From contig JACMOI010000176.1 of assembly GCA_014378105.1 (NCBI GenBank), forward strand, positions 1 to 53,899: a DNA stretch of 53,899 nucleotides, read 5' to 3'. This document shows positions 1-8,347 of the stretch, piece by piece. Numbering within the stretch: the stretch's first letter is position 1; the number at the start of each line of letters is the position of its first letter. The notes beneath the pieces are model-generated. The model was not told where the DNA came from. It did no database searches and saw only the letters and a program-made list of their open reading frames with translations. Source of the DNA: Pseudopedobacter sp. (lineage in GTDB: Bacteria; Bacteroidota; Bacteroidia; Sphingobacteriales; Sphingobacteriaceae). A program made the translations under genes and the position numbers.

Positions 1-439
1 ATAGGATAGTAAAAGGATGGTAAAAGGATAAGCTTCAATAAATACCTCGTTTGGCTTTATTTCTATCGGAAATTTAAATCACCGAATCAGTACTGATATG
101 AGGTCAAAATAGACAATATGGAAAACCGCCCCCAACCCCCCACCGGCGGGGGATACCTTTCCAATGGAAAAACTGCTCAAACAACTAAATTCCTTTTATC
201 AATCTACCAATCTATCCATTGACAATGCACCTTCTACTATCAACCATTTGCCCATTTAATCCTTAATAATGACCAAGTATAGCTTAACTATAGGATAAGT
301 ATAGGATAAGATTAGCGAAATACCTTGTTTTTGTTGAATACCAATTCCTTAATTTTTATGTCAAATCGCGGAATTGTGATTTCCGTCATATTCTATTTAA
401 AAGAGGATGACTTACTTCGTGGTGATTAAATAAAATAGC
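1..439. other. non-coding leader region with short direct repeats
   Basis: I see no convincing gene in this stretch. It holds short direct repeats: about three loose copies of an 11-base GGATnGTAAAA unit near bases 3-34, and two copies of TATAGGATAAG near 290-311. A C-rich to G-rich palindromic patch (CCCCCACCGGCGGGGG-like) lies near 130-155. It ends just before the first gene. No promoter match was clear. Confidence 0.5.
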
Positions 440-2230
440 ATGAGTCATACTTTCCATATCCCAGTTTTAGGTCTAGGTTACACCATTGATACCCCTTTAA
501 AAGTTGCTCGTTATGGGATATCTTCGGTCATTTCTATTGTAGATGACCTAGTTATTGATCGGGCGCATCAGCTTCATGCAAAAGATACGGATACCGCCTA
601 CTTGCCTATCCCTAAAAATGAAGTCGATAGTAGGGCTAAACGCATCACTTCTTACCTCAATATGGTTGATGAAATGGTGAATCAGCAATTCGAATCACTC
701 AAAACACAAGCTTTTGACCCCGATACTGAACTTAGCCGTTATTTTGATTTATTACCCGAGGATGCTCCGTTAAAACAGGAATACCGACAAATGTTGGCCG
801 TTGCAGATGCGACAGAAAAGCTTCGTTTACAGACTATTTTAAAGGCAAAGATGACCAAAGGCGCTATTGATGTAAACATCATGGCTAAAGTGGACAAAAC
901 CAATTATGCACCAGACGGAGTAGCTTTGGTGGAAGAATTTAATGATGCCATGGCTGCCTTAAGAGGTTTTGCGCAAAGCAACTTAAACGCTTCCTTGATC
1001 CTGTCGGCTGGGATGAACCCCCGATTATACAGCTACTTGGAGATTTTTAAAGATTTCCTTCCGGATGCAAAACAGCAATTCAAGAAAAGAGTGATCCTCA
1101 AAGTATCTGATTTTAGATCGGCTTTTATTCAGGCTAAGTTTCTGGCAAAAAAAGGGATTTGGGTCTCGGAATTTAGGGTTGAATCGGGTTTGAATTGCGG
1201 CGGACATGCTTTCGCGACAGAAGGATTTTTACTCGGACCCATTTTAGAAGAATTTAAAGCTAAAAGACAGGAGATGATTTTGGAGCTTTTTGCACTTTAC
1301 CAAAATGCCTTAATACGGAAGGGCTTAAACATCACTGTGGCACCCGACCTCAAAATCAGTGTTCAGGGAGGAGTGGGTACTGCGGAGGAACACGCCTTTT
1401 TATTGAATCACTATCAATTGGATGCCGCAGGTTGGGGTAGTCCGTTTTTATTAGTCCCCGAAGCCACAAATGTGGACCCAGAGACTTTAGCAGATTTAGC
1501 AGCAGCAGAAGAAAAGGATTTCTATATCAGTGGCGCCTCTCCGCTTGGGATTCCTTTTAATAATTTTAGTAAGAGTTCCGCGGAGCGACAAAGACTGCAG
1601 CGAATTGCAAAAGGCCGACCAGGCAGCCCCTGCGTTAAGAAATTCTTAGTATCCAATACCGAATTTACCGACCAACCCATTTGTGTCGCCTCCAGAGAAT
1701 ACCAAAACTTAAAAATCAAAGCACTGCAAAGCTCCAATTTGCCAGCAGAAATCTATCAACAAGAATTTGACCGCGTTACCGAGAAACTTTGTCTGTGCGA
1801 GGGTTTGGTCAGTTCTTTTTTTATAAAAAATAAGGCGCTCAACCCCAAAGAGAATCATGCGGTTGCCATTTGCCCGGGTCCCAATACGGCCTTTTTTAAA
1901 AGGATATTTACTTTAAAAGAAATGGTGAAACATATTTACGGGGAACTGAATTTACTGGAAGGGGTCAGTAGGCCACATCTCTTCATCAAAGAGCTGCAAT
2001 TATATGTCGAATATTTAAATAAAGATATGAGCAATCAGGTGAGTGAGATCAATAAAAAGAAACAACAGTCTCTCCTGAAATTCAAACAAGAGTTGTTGAA
2101 TGGCATTAGCTATTATCGTAACTTATACCCTAATATCGCCACCCTAAAAAGTAATTTTAAAGCGCAAATGTTGGAACAGTTAAATGAATTAGAACTTCGG
2201 ATACAGAGCCTACAATTGTCGACTGCTTAA
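440..2230 (+). CDS. conserved hypothetical protein, possible FMN-type TIM barrel
   Basis: The 596-residue protein has no signal peptide or membrane segment. I do not recognise the family with certainty. The middle (about residues 225-350) alternates strands and helices as in a TIM barrel. The stretch SVQGGVGTAEEHAFLL followed by LDAAGWGSPFLL resembles the phosphate-binding glycine region of nitronate monooxygenase/PfaD-like flavoproteins; that link is inference. Cysteines in NCGG, SPCVKK, QPICVAS, KLCLCEG and AICPGP could bind a metal or Fe-S cluster. The last 80 residues are charged and helical. It converges on the DUF721/recF pair, with only 29 bases between the stops. The ATG start is the first in frame and the reading frame is intact. 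Confidence 0.6.
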   Translation: MSHTFHIPVLGLGYTIDTPLKVARYGISSVISIVDDLVIDRAHQLHAKDTDTAYLPIPKNEVDSRAKRITSYLNMVDEMVNQQFESLKTQAFDPDTELSRYFDLLPEDAPLKQEYRQMLAVADATEKLRLQTILKAKMTKGAIDVNIMAKVDKTNYAPDGVALVEEFNDAMAALRGFAQSNLNASLILSAGMNPRLYSYLEIFKDFLPDAKQQFKKRVILKVSDFRSAFIQAKFLAKKGIWVSEFRVESGLNCGGHAFATEGFLLGPILEEFKAKRQEMILELFALYQNALIRKGLNITVAPDLKISVQGGVGTAEEHAFLLNHYQLDAAGWGSPFLLVPEATNVDPETLADLAAAEEKDFYISGASPLGIPFNNFSKSSAERQRLQRIAKGRPGSPCVKKFLVSNTEFTDQPICVASREYQNLKIKALQSSNLPAEIYQQEFDRVTEKLCLCEGLVSSFFIKNKALNPKENHAVAICPGPNTAFFKRIFTLKEMVKHIYGELNLLEGVSRPHLFIKELQLYVEYLNKDMSNQVSEINKKKQQSLLKFKQELLNGISYYRNLYPNIATLKSNFKAQMLEQLNELELRIQSLQLSTA

Positions 2231-2259
2231 GGCAGGGTTTTCTTGAGTTAAAAGGCGAA

Positions 2260-2550
2260 TTATAAAAAAATCATTTCTAATACCACCTCGGATCCGGCTT
2301 TTTCGTTGAGGTTTTGCATAATTTGGGTGCGCATCATTTTGAGTTCGTTTTTTACCACAGACGATTCTATTCTTAAGAAGAGCTTCTTATCTCGGATAAA
2401 GATTTCTTTTGTTCGGTTAGCCACTGCTTTTCCTACCACTTCTTCCCAAGAGGAAACGGCAAAAGTCTCGTCATATTTACCTTTCAAACGATAAACTTTA
2501 AGCATTTGATCCATGGCCTCCTTTAAGGTTTTGTCGTTGGTTCTACTCAT
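2260..2550 (-). CDS. DUF721 / DciA-like protein
   Basis: The 96-residue protein matches the small DUF721 family by its layout: a helical N-terminus (TLKEAMDQMLKVYRLKGKY), a central SSWEEVVGKAVANRT segment and a beta-rich half with LFLRIESSVVKNEL. In bacteria that lack DnaC/DnaI-type loaders, DciA proteins of this family help load the replicative helicase. The Bacteroidota members are shorter, so the exact role here is inferred. The gene overlaps the end of recF by 8 bases, so the two are probably translated together and link two replication or repair functions. No domain is missing for the short form. Confidence 0.8.
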   Translation of the reverse strand: MSRTNDKTLKEAMDQMLKVYRLKGKYDETFAVSSWEEVVGKAVANRTKEIFIRDKKLFLRIESSVVKNELKMMRTQIMQNLNEKAGSEVVLEMIFL

Positions 2551-3646
2551 GATAGATCACACTTTGGTTGATTTGAAATGATTTCAAAGCTACACCTATT
2601 TCATCGAAAATATGTTTGACCCGTTCAGCATTGGTGTCGGTAATAAAAATCTGCCCAAAGTCATCTGCTGAAACCATCTTCATCAGTTTGGTGATGCGCA
2701 AATCATCCAGCTTGTCAAAGATATCATCCAACAAAAGTACTGGCTTAAACTTTTTTTCTTGATAAATGAAACTGTATTTTGCCAGCTTTAAGGCAATCAA
2801 GAATGATTTCTGCTGCCCCTGTGAGCCAAATTTCTTCATCGGCATCCCATGGATCTCGAATGTCAATTCATCTTTATGGATACCTTGGGTCGTCCTTTGT
2901 AGGATACGGTCTTTCTCTACCGATTTCTTTAAAAGGCTGTTGAAATCATCTGCCAACAAGGGCGAATCATAAACTAAGTTTACCGCTTCGGCTTCATCCG
3001 TTAAGTATTTATAATGCTGATTAAACACCTCGGTGAAAACAGCCATAAAAGCTTTCCGCTTTTCAAAAATCTTGGTCCCTGCCCGTATCAATTGCTCATC
3101 GAAAATCTCCAATAAAGTTGGATCATACTTACCCGTATCGGCAATTTGCTTTAAAAGCGCATTTCGGTTTTGTAAAGTCTTGTTATAGATGATCAACTCG
3201 TCTAGGTATCTCGCATCAGTTAAAGAGATCACAGTGTCCATAAATTTCCGACGCTCTTCGCTCCCATCCAAAATCAAACTCACATCATTTGGAGAAATCA
3301 TCACCAAAGGAAACAAACCAATATGATCTGCCAATCGTTGGTATTCCTTTTTATTTCTTTTAAACTGCTTTTTCTGGTTTTTGCGGATACCGCAAGAAAT
3401 CACTTCGTCACTGTCATTCTTATCAAAAACCCCTTGTATCAGAAATAAATCACGCCCTTGTTTAATCTGCTGACTGTCTATCGGATTAAAATAACTCTTA
3501 CAAAGAGAAAGGTAATGGATGGCATCTAATAAATTGGTTTTTCCTGCTCCATTGTTTCCGGTGAAGGCATTGGCTCCTTCAGAAAATTCAAGCTCCGCTT
3601 CATCATAATTTTTAAAATTTACCAAGGAGATTTTCTTCAGATACAT
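2543..3646 (-). CDS. recF: DNA replication/repair protein RecF
   Basis: The 367-residue length is typical of RecF. An ABC/SMC-type ATPase is visible: Walker A TGNNGAGKTNLLDAIHYL at about residues 29-46, the signature region KKFGSQGQQKSFLIALKLA at about 273-291, and Walker B PVLLLDDIFDKLD at about 303-315. RecF binds gapped DNA and, with RecO and RecR, loads RecA during gap repair. It is the first gene of a two-gene leftward unit with the DUF721 gene. The start ATG has no good upstream alternative. No clear promoter match was found in the 186 bases that separate it from the divergent TPR gene. Confidence 0.96.
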   Translation of the reverse strand: MYLKKISLVNFKNYDEAELEFSEGANAFTGNNGAGKTNLLDAIHYLSLCKSYFNPIDSQQIKQGRDLFLIQGVFDKNDSDEVISCGIRKNQKKQFKRNKKEYQRLADHIGLFPLVMISPNDVSLILDGSEERRKFMDTVISLTDARYLDELIIYNKTLQNRNALLKQIADTGKYDPTLLEIFDEQLIRAGTKIFEKRKAFMAVFTEVFNQHYKYLTDEAEAVNLVYDSPLLADDFNSLLKKSVEKDRILQRTTQGIHKDELTFEIHGMPMKKFGSQGQQKSFLIALKLAKYSFIYQEKKFKPVLLLDDIFDKLDDLRITKLMKMVSADDFGQIFITDTNAERVKHIFDEIGVALKSFQINQSVIYHE

Positions 3647-3780
3647 GAGGCTAATTTAGAAAAATTGCTTGGCTTTATATTTCATAAATGGCATTTATAA
3701 AAGTAAAAATGTGTAGAAAACTCATTTCTTTGATTTATAGAGGCGTTATTTAACTATCTCATAATATTTTAACTAATTGG

Positions 3781-3810
3781 TTGCCGTTTTTAAGGAAAAC
3801 ACTATTTTTG
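3781..3810 (+). promoter_or_regulatory. Bacteroidota-type promoter for the TPR gene
   Basis: TTG at 3781-3783 is followed by 19 bases and TATTTTTG at 3803-3810. This matches the TTG / TAnnTTTG pattern of the Bacteroidota primary sigma factor. The ATG lies 22 bases past the -7 box, giving a short leader. Confidence 0.65.
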
Positions 3811-3832
3811 CAATCTTTAATAAAACCAAAAA

Positions 3833-4507
3833 ATGTCAAAAACACAAAAAAATCAATTATCAGACCTTACAGGTTCTTTGGGAAAGACGGGTGATTTTAT
3901 TCAGGAGAATAGAAAAAGCTTGTTAGTGATTGGAGGAACAGTTATCGGATTGATTTTACTATTTTTTGCCTATCAGTATTTTTATTTAGCACCAAGAGAA
4001 ACTGAAGCGGTCAACCAAATGTTCAAAGCGCAACAATATTGGGAGCAAAAAGATTGGGACAAAGCCATTAAAGGCGATGGAAACTTCCCAGGCTTTGAAA
4101 AAATCATTGACGAATATGACAATACAAAATCAGCAAATTTAGCTTACTACTACTTAGGTGTGGCTTATTTGAATAAAGGTGAATATGAAAAAGCGGCAAA
4201 TAACCTTACTAAATATAGTGGCGCTGATCCAATCATCGCTCCTGAAGCTTTAGGTGCTGCTGGCGATGCTTACGTAGAAATGAAAAACTACGATGAAGCG
4301 ATTGTTTTCTTTAAAAAAGCTGCTTCTAAGGGTGATAACCTATTCGCTGCTCCTATTTATTTAAAGAAACTAGGCTTAGTTTACGAGGAGCAAAAAGATT
4401 TTAAGTCTGCCGTAGATACCTACAAAAAAATTAAATCTGATTACCCTGAAAGCACAACAGCAACCAATATCGATATGTATATTGCCAGAGCAGAAGGAAA
4501 ATTATAA
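3833..4507 (+). CDS. membrane-anchored tetratricopeptide repeat protein
   Basis: The 224-residue protein has one membrane segment at about residues 29-50 (LLVIGGTVIGLILLFFAYQYF) after a short, mostly polar N-terminus. The rest consists of TPR-like helix pairs, for example LAYYYLGVAYLNKGEYEKAA, APEALGAAGDAYVEM, NYDEAIVFFKKA and DFKSAVDTYKKI. The layout, with a cytoplasmic N-tail, one anchor and a periplasmic TPR domain, resembles YfgM/TPR_21 proteins that act as periplasmic scaffolds or chaperone partners. The partner cannot be named from sequence. It has its own promoter and ends in a strong hairpin, so it is probably a single-gene unit. Confidence 0.75.
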   Translation: MSKTQKNQLSDLTGSLGKTGDFIQENRKSLLVIGGTVIGLILLFFAYQYFYLAPRETEAVNQMFKAQQYWEQKDWDKAIKGDGNFPGFEKIIDEYDNTKSANLAYYYLGVAYLNKGEYEKAANNLTKYSGADPIIAPEALGAAGDAYVEMKNYDEAIVFFKKAASKGDNLFAAPIYLKKLGLVYEEQKDFKSAVDTYKKIKSDYPESTTATNIDMYIARAEGKL

Positions 4508-4524
4508 TCAAATCATCACATTTT

Positions 4525-4558
4525 AAAAAGGTTAGCTGAAATACAGCTAACCTTTTTT
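4525..4558 (+). terminator. intrinsic terminator after the TPR gene
   Basis: The stem AAAAAGGTTAGCTG pairs with CAGCTAACCTTTTT around an AAATA loop and runs into a T tract. It lies between the TPR stop codon and the ribH start, only 11 bases before the ribH ATG. Confidence 0.85.
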
Positions 4559-4569
4559 ATTTTTATACC

Positions 4570-5064
4570 ATGGCCACTCAACTTAAGAATTTATCTGATT
4601 TCTCGCACACCACCGTTCCTTCTGCAAAACCTTTTCGTTTCGGAATCGTAGTAGCTTCTTGGAATGCTGAAGTGACGGGAGCTCTTTATAAAGGTGCTTA
4701 CGATTCGTTAATCAAGTATGGCGCAACAGCAGAAAACATTGTTTCGGTAGAAGTAGCAGGCAGTTATGAATTGATTTCTGGTGCAGATTTGATGTTAACG
4801 CATCAAAAATTGGATACGGTAATTTGTTTAGGCTGTGTGATACAGGGGGAGACCCGCCATTTTGATTTTATTTGTGATGCGGTAGCAAACGGAATTTCGA
4901 ACGTAGGTCTAAAGCATACCAAACCGGTTATATTTGGCGTTTTAACCACCGATAATCAGCAACAAGCTTTAGATAGAGCAGGTGGCAAACATGGCAATAA
5001 AGGAGACGAAGCCGCAATTACCGCGATTAAGATGGCGCAGTTAGGTTCCGACATAAAAGATTAA
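4570..5064 (+). CDS. ribH: 6,7-dimethyl-8-ribityllumazine synthase
   Basis: The 164-residue protein is a standard-length lumazine synthase, which joins 5-amino-6-ribitylamino-uracil and 3,4-dihydroxy-2-butanone 4-phosphate in the penultimate step of riboflavin synthesis. Visible family marks are RFGIVVASWNAEVTGALYKG near residues 23-42, the substrate-site VEVAGSYEL, CLGCVIQGETRHFDFI with the catalytic His, and FGVLTTDNQQQALDRAGG near the C-terminus. No other rib gene is nearby. The leader is very short, because a terminator hairpin sits immediately upstream, so the ribH promoter may overlap that hairpin or the gene may rely on readthrough. Confidence 0.95.
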   Translation: MATQLKNLSDFSHTTVPSAKPFRFGIVVASWNAEVTGALYKGAYDSLIKYGATAENIVSVEVAGSYELISGADLMLTHQKLDTVICLGCVIQGETRHFDFICDAVANGISNVGLKHTKPVIFGVLTTDNQQQALDRAGGKHGNKGDEAAITAIKMAQLGSDIKD

Positions 5065-5109
5065 TAGATAATTAGTGATAAAATATTTAACTTTAATAAA
5101 AATTCAGCG

Positions 5110-5229
5110 ATGAAAAAAGTGATCTATATTGTTTTAGCGGTAATGTTAGTAGGAACTATTTTACCTGCTTGCTCTCAAAAACTTTGTCCGGCCTATAACT
5201 CTTACCCGGAAGCAAGAAGTAGAAGGTAA
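5110..5229 (+). CDS. small putative lipoprotein, 39 residues
   Basis: This short ORF begins MKKVIYIVLAVMLVGTILPA and continues with C-S-Q. That is a lipoprotein-type signal, with positive residues, a hydrophobic core and a lipobox-like LPAC at Cys21. Only about 18 residues would remain after processing (Cys-Ser-Gln-Lys-Leu-Cys, then a Tyr/Pro/Arg-rich tail). It lies 45 bases after ribH and 43 bases before the LolA-like gene, in the same direction. Tiny lipoproteins of this form are common in Bacteroidota. The function is unknown. Confidence 0.6.
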   Translation: MKKVIYIVLAVMLVGTILPACSQKLCPAYNSYPEARSRR

Positions 5230-5272
5230 AAACAATTTGCCTCAAAATTATCTTTAATCTAAAAAAAATCAC

Positions 5273-6007
5273 ATGAAAAAAATATTCTTTTCAGGGCTAT
5301 TCTTTATGGCGCTGTTGACCACCCTCCATGCACAAACTAAAGAACAAGTTATTGATAAGGTATGGAAAGCGGTTGGTGGTAAAAACACCTTTGAAAAAAG
5401 CAGGTACTTCCAATTTACTTTTGCAGTAGAAAGAGATGGAAAAGGAAACCCAGGCAGAGACCATATTTGGGACAGATATACAGGTGATTACCGTTTTGAA
5501 TCAGCTGCAGCGGGCGGAAAAAAGAATGTTGTGCTTTTTAATATCAATACAAAAAAAGGTAAAGCTTTTGAAAATGGCGTTCAATTACCAGATTCTACAA
5601 GTGCAAAGTTAATCAAGAACGCTTATGCCGCTTTTATCAACGATAGCTATTGGCTAATGGTTCCCTTAAAATTGCAAGACCCAGGTGTAAATACAGCGCT
5701 CGAAGCGTCGGAAGAAGTGAAAGGTGTGAAGTGTGACGTCATCCATTTAAATTTTGACAAAGTAGGTTTAACTCCTGGCGATCAATACTGGTTATACGTA
5801 AATGATGACACCGGCGAGATCATCCAATGGAAATTTTTACTTCAAGGACAGAAAACTAGTTCTACTTTTGTATGGACGCCTTACGAGGATTTAGGTGGTG
5901 GATTGAAACTTTCGACTAAAAAAACCACAGAAGGTAATACTTCGATTTATTTCCCAACGGCTAAGGTATTATCAAACGTAGACAAAAACATTTTTATTAA
6001 GCCATGA
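5273..6007 (+). CDS. exported LolA-like (outer-membrane lipoprotein-sorting-like) protein
   Basis: The 244-residue protein has a Sec signal peptide ending near residue 20 (MALLTTLHAQ). The mature part is a string of beta strands containing Trp- and Gly-rich segments, such as HIWDRYTGDYRFE, QYWLYVNDDTGEIIQWKF and YEDLGGGLKLSTKK. This is the pattern of half-barrel LolA/LolB-like proteins often annotated in Bacteroidota as outer membrane lipoprotein-sorting proteins. A true LolA role is not shown, since the genome probably has a separate LolA. The stop codon overlaps the next gene's ATG by 4 bases (ATGA), so the two are translationally coupled. Confidence 0.65.
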   Translation: MKKIFFSGLFFMALLTTLHAQTKEQVIDKVWKAVGGKNTFEKSRYFQFTFAVERDGKGNPGRDHIWDRYTGDYRFESAAAGGKKNVVLFNINTKKGKAFENGVQLPDSTSAKLIKNAYAAFINDSYWLMVPLKLQDPGVNTALEASEEVKGVKCDVIHLNFDKVGLTPGDQYWLYVNDDTGEIIQWKFLLQGQKTSSTFVWTPYEDLGGGLKLSTKKTTEGNTSIYFPTAKVLSNVDKNIFIKP

Positions 6008-6333
6008 ATTGGATTCCATTAGATCAAGAAAATCAAATTTCAGAGATTAAAGCAAACACAGGTTACAGCGTAATTTTCAAACACAGTACTCGCTGCTCCA
6101 TCAGCATGATGGCTAAGAAAAGAGTAGACATGGATTTAAGTGACCTACCTGCCGATGTGAAACCTTATTTCTTGGATTTAATTAACCATAGAAATCTTTC
6201 TAGCCAGGTGGCAGAAGTTTTTCAGGTACATCACGAATCACCTCAATTATTATTAATTAAAGATGGGGAATGTGTGTTGGATCAATCTCATGGAGATATT
6301 TCTATCGAAGAAGCATTGGAGTTAATTGCTTAG
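6004..6333 (+). CDS. ytxJ: YtxJ-like monothiol thioredoxin-fold protein
   Basis: The 109-residue protein matches the YtxJ family, proposed as a monothiol bacilliredoxin-like protein of bacillithiol systems. A thioredoxin-like fold carries one active-site cysteine in FKHSTRCSISMMAK near residue 32, followed by a long helix, the cis-Pro-type segment HHESPQLLLIK near residues 78-88, and a final helix. Several Bacteroidota make bacillithiol, which fits. The gene overlaps the LolA-like gene by 4 bases and is followed by a perfect terminator, so it ends this small rightward operon. Confidence 0.8.
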   Translation: MNWIPLDQENQISEIKANTGYSVIFKHSTRCSISMMAKKRVDMDLSDLPADVKPYFLDLINHRNLSSQVAEVFQVHHESPQLLLIKDGECVLDQSHGDISIEEALELIA

Positions 6334-6355
6334 CTTAAAAATAAACAAAACATAA

Positions 6356-6394
6356 AAAAGTCCCGATGAATAATTATTCATCGGGACTTTTTAT
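6356..6394 (+). terminator. intrinsic terminator after ytxJ
   Basis: AGTCCCGATGAATAA pairs perfectly with TTATTCATCGGGACT and is flanked by A and T tracts, so it may act in both directions. It marks the left edge of the accessory segment. Confidence 0.9.
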
Positions 6395-6460
6395 TTACCA
6401 ACCAAAATCAGCTGGTCTTTTAAGGTCAAGATGTAAGCTACGATGCGCTAGGCAGGTTAA
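6395..6460 (-). pseudogene. decayed 3' end of an osmC-like gene
   Basis: Read on the minus strand, this gives LTCLAHRSLHLDLKRPADFGW and a stop. It aligns without gaps to the last 21 residues of the intact OsmC protein at 11430-11837 (LTCPVHYSLHPDIKKPVNFGW), with 13 identities. The similarity stops abruptly at base 6460: the next codons are Ile and a stop, and no further OsmC sequence follows. It is therefore the tail of a second osmC copy whose body is lost, and it marks the left boundary of the island. Confidence 0.75.
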
Positions 6461-6748
6461 GATTTATCAAATTATAGAGGTAAAATGAAAGTTAATTTCC
6501 TTATTAAACTCTAATATGTCATAAAATTAAAATACCCCCTCTATATAGAAATATAAAAATATAAAATATAATTATATTACAAATAATTAATCTAAAAGAT
6601 ATTTAATTTATTTATTAAAAAATATTTTTATATGTAAGAAACTGATTGTAAATTAGTTATGGGTTTTAATCATCTGGACAGAAGAACACATTAACCTAGC
6701 TGAATCCGAAAAGCTTATGAGTAGGAGAAAACATTAAATTTATAAATC
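6461..6748. other. AT-rich non-coding stretch at the island's left edge
   Basis: This stretch is very AT-rich, with runs such as TATAGAAATATAAAAATATAAAATATA near 6545-6570. I see no ORF with a plausible start and no clear TAnnTTTG promoter. It presumably holds the promoter of the lipoprotein gene. Confidence 0.5.
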
Positions 6749-8347
6749 ATGAATTTATCAACCAAATTAATTTGGTTTAGTTTATGTTTTATTTTGATTC
6801 TTAGCTGTCAAAAAGAATCGAAGAACCAAATTAAACAGACTGAATTTTCAAATTTTAATGCCCAAGAGGCTTTAAACAGTTATTTAAACTTTAGAAAAAG
6901 TTTAAATAATCCAAATTTATCAAACACAACAATTTCCACTAACAATTTAAAAACTAACCAAAAAAAAGATATTCTTTTTGAAATCCTAAATGATTCACCT
7001 TATGAATCGAATACAAAAGATTATTCATTTGTGGAATTTAAGATTAAGTACAAATATGATTCTGGATTAATTCCTGATAAAGGGACATTAGAGGAAAATC
7101 AAAAATTTAGAAATTCAACTTTAAATAAGCTTTTGATTAAGAAAAATAAAAAATCTGGTATAATCGATTATGAATTGATTGCATATATTCCTACAAAAGA
7201 TTATTTAAAAAATTATAGTATTACTCCCGAAAATTTTATTGATCATATCAATTCAAATTTCAATGGTTTTATCCTACATAAAAATATTGGAGGCGAAATC
7301 ATACTTTTAGAAAATATTATAAATGGTGTTGTTGAAAAGAAGATGTATCCGCAAAGAAACACTAATGTTAAATTAAAAGTAAGTGGCTTAAACACAAGTT
7401 CAGCAACAGACGGATGCGGACAAATATGTTATTATACACCTTATTATGATGATTTTTGCAGATGCTGGGTAGATGATTGGCAATGTTTTACAGGGTGTGA
7501 ACCACCTTATTATCCTGGTGTTTCATTAGATAATGGAATGTTGGCATTTGAAAGTAATCAAGCATTTTATGATCTTTATAATCAATTAGATAATGAGGTA
7601 GAAACTTATAATGCTAATTTTTATGACCAAAAAGGAAGCTTAACTGATGACCAAGTTGAAACTATTGAAATACAACAAAACTTTGATGAATATAAACCAT
7701 TAAGAGATTTTGAAAATTATTTTAGTTTTGCTTCTTTAAGACAAAAAATTGAAACTGAGGAGAATGCTTGGATGGAAAACATAACACTTGACCCTAATAC
7801 TGATCCTGACGCCATATATACAGGGTCTGATGAGGTAATACAAAGTTTTTTTAACCAAAATCAATCTGTTAAAATTGCAGGCATTTATACCGGTACACCA
7901 TCAGACAATGAATACGCAACAAACGCAAGTGGGTCAAACGGAACCACTTGTAGAACACATAAGAGATATCATCAATTTTCTGATTTATATAATAATGATT
8001 CAAAAAGAGCTAAATACGTAGCCTCTTTCAATGGATTCTATTTAGGTATTTTTAGTTCTAGAATAGTCGCTAGAACTAAAAATTATAAAAAGAAAAGCAA
8101 TGGTCATTGGAAGAAATTTGCCACAATTTGTAAAGCAAGAATATTAGGTTACGTTGTTGACAATAATTGCTCTGGTGAAAAACCCTTTTTCACAACCTAT
8201 AAACCTGAGAAAAGAAGAAGAAGTTATAAATCAAGTAGAATTGAATTTTTTGCAACTTCCTACATAAAATCAGGAGATATGATAGGAGAACATTATGTTG
8301 GTTCAAACGCTAATACTCTTTATTTTAGTCAAGCACTAACATGGTAA
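6749..8347 (+). CDS. unrecognised surface lipoprotein with a Cys/Tyr-rich segment
   Basis: I do not recognise this 532-residue protein. It starts with a lipoprotein signal peptide whose lipobox is LILS-Cys20, so it is probably lipid-anchored in the outer membrane. Residues 21-210 are Asn/Lys-rich. Residues 223-250 hold six cysteines (223, 227, 237, 239, 246, 250) among Tyr, Trp and Asp residues, a compact disulphide or metal-binding candidate. The C-terminal 150 residues are basic and aromatic (THKRYHQFSDLYN, YLGIFSSRIVARTKNY, YKPEKRRRSYKSS) and look like a separate domain. The following barrel gene overlaps its stop by 7 bases, so the two are probably made together. The base composition is more AT-rich than in neighbouring housekeeping genes. 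Confidence 0.65.
   Translation: MNLSTKLIWFSLCFILILSCQKESKNQIKQTEFSNFNAQEALNSYLNFRKSLNNPNLSNTTISTNNLKTNQKKDILFEILNDSPYESNTKDYSFVEFKIKYKYDSGLIPDKGTLEENQKFRNSTLNKLLIKKNKKSGIIDYELIAYIPTKDYLKNYSITPENFIDHINSNFNGFILHKNIGGEIILLENIINGVVEKKMYPQRNTNVKLKVSGLNTSSATDGCGQICYYTPYYDDFCRCWVDDWQCFTGCEPPYYPGVSLDNGMLAFESNQAFYDLYNQLDNEVETYNANFYDQKGSLTDDQVETIEIQQNFDEYKPLRDFENYFSFASLRQKIETEENAWMENITLDPNTDPDAIYTGSDEVIQSFFNQNQSVKIAGIYTGTPSDNEYATNASGSNGTTCRTHKRYHQFSDLYNNDSKRAKYVASFNGFYLGIFSSRIVARTKNYKKKSNGHWKKFATICKARILGYVVDNNCSGEKPFFTTYKPEKRRRSYKSSRIEFFATSYIKSGDMIGEHYVGSNANTLYFSQALTW

Noticed and set aside
1-439. A gene in the first 439 bases
   Set aside because: All frames are broken by stops, and no protein-like stretch was found.
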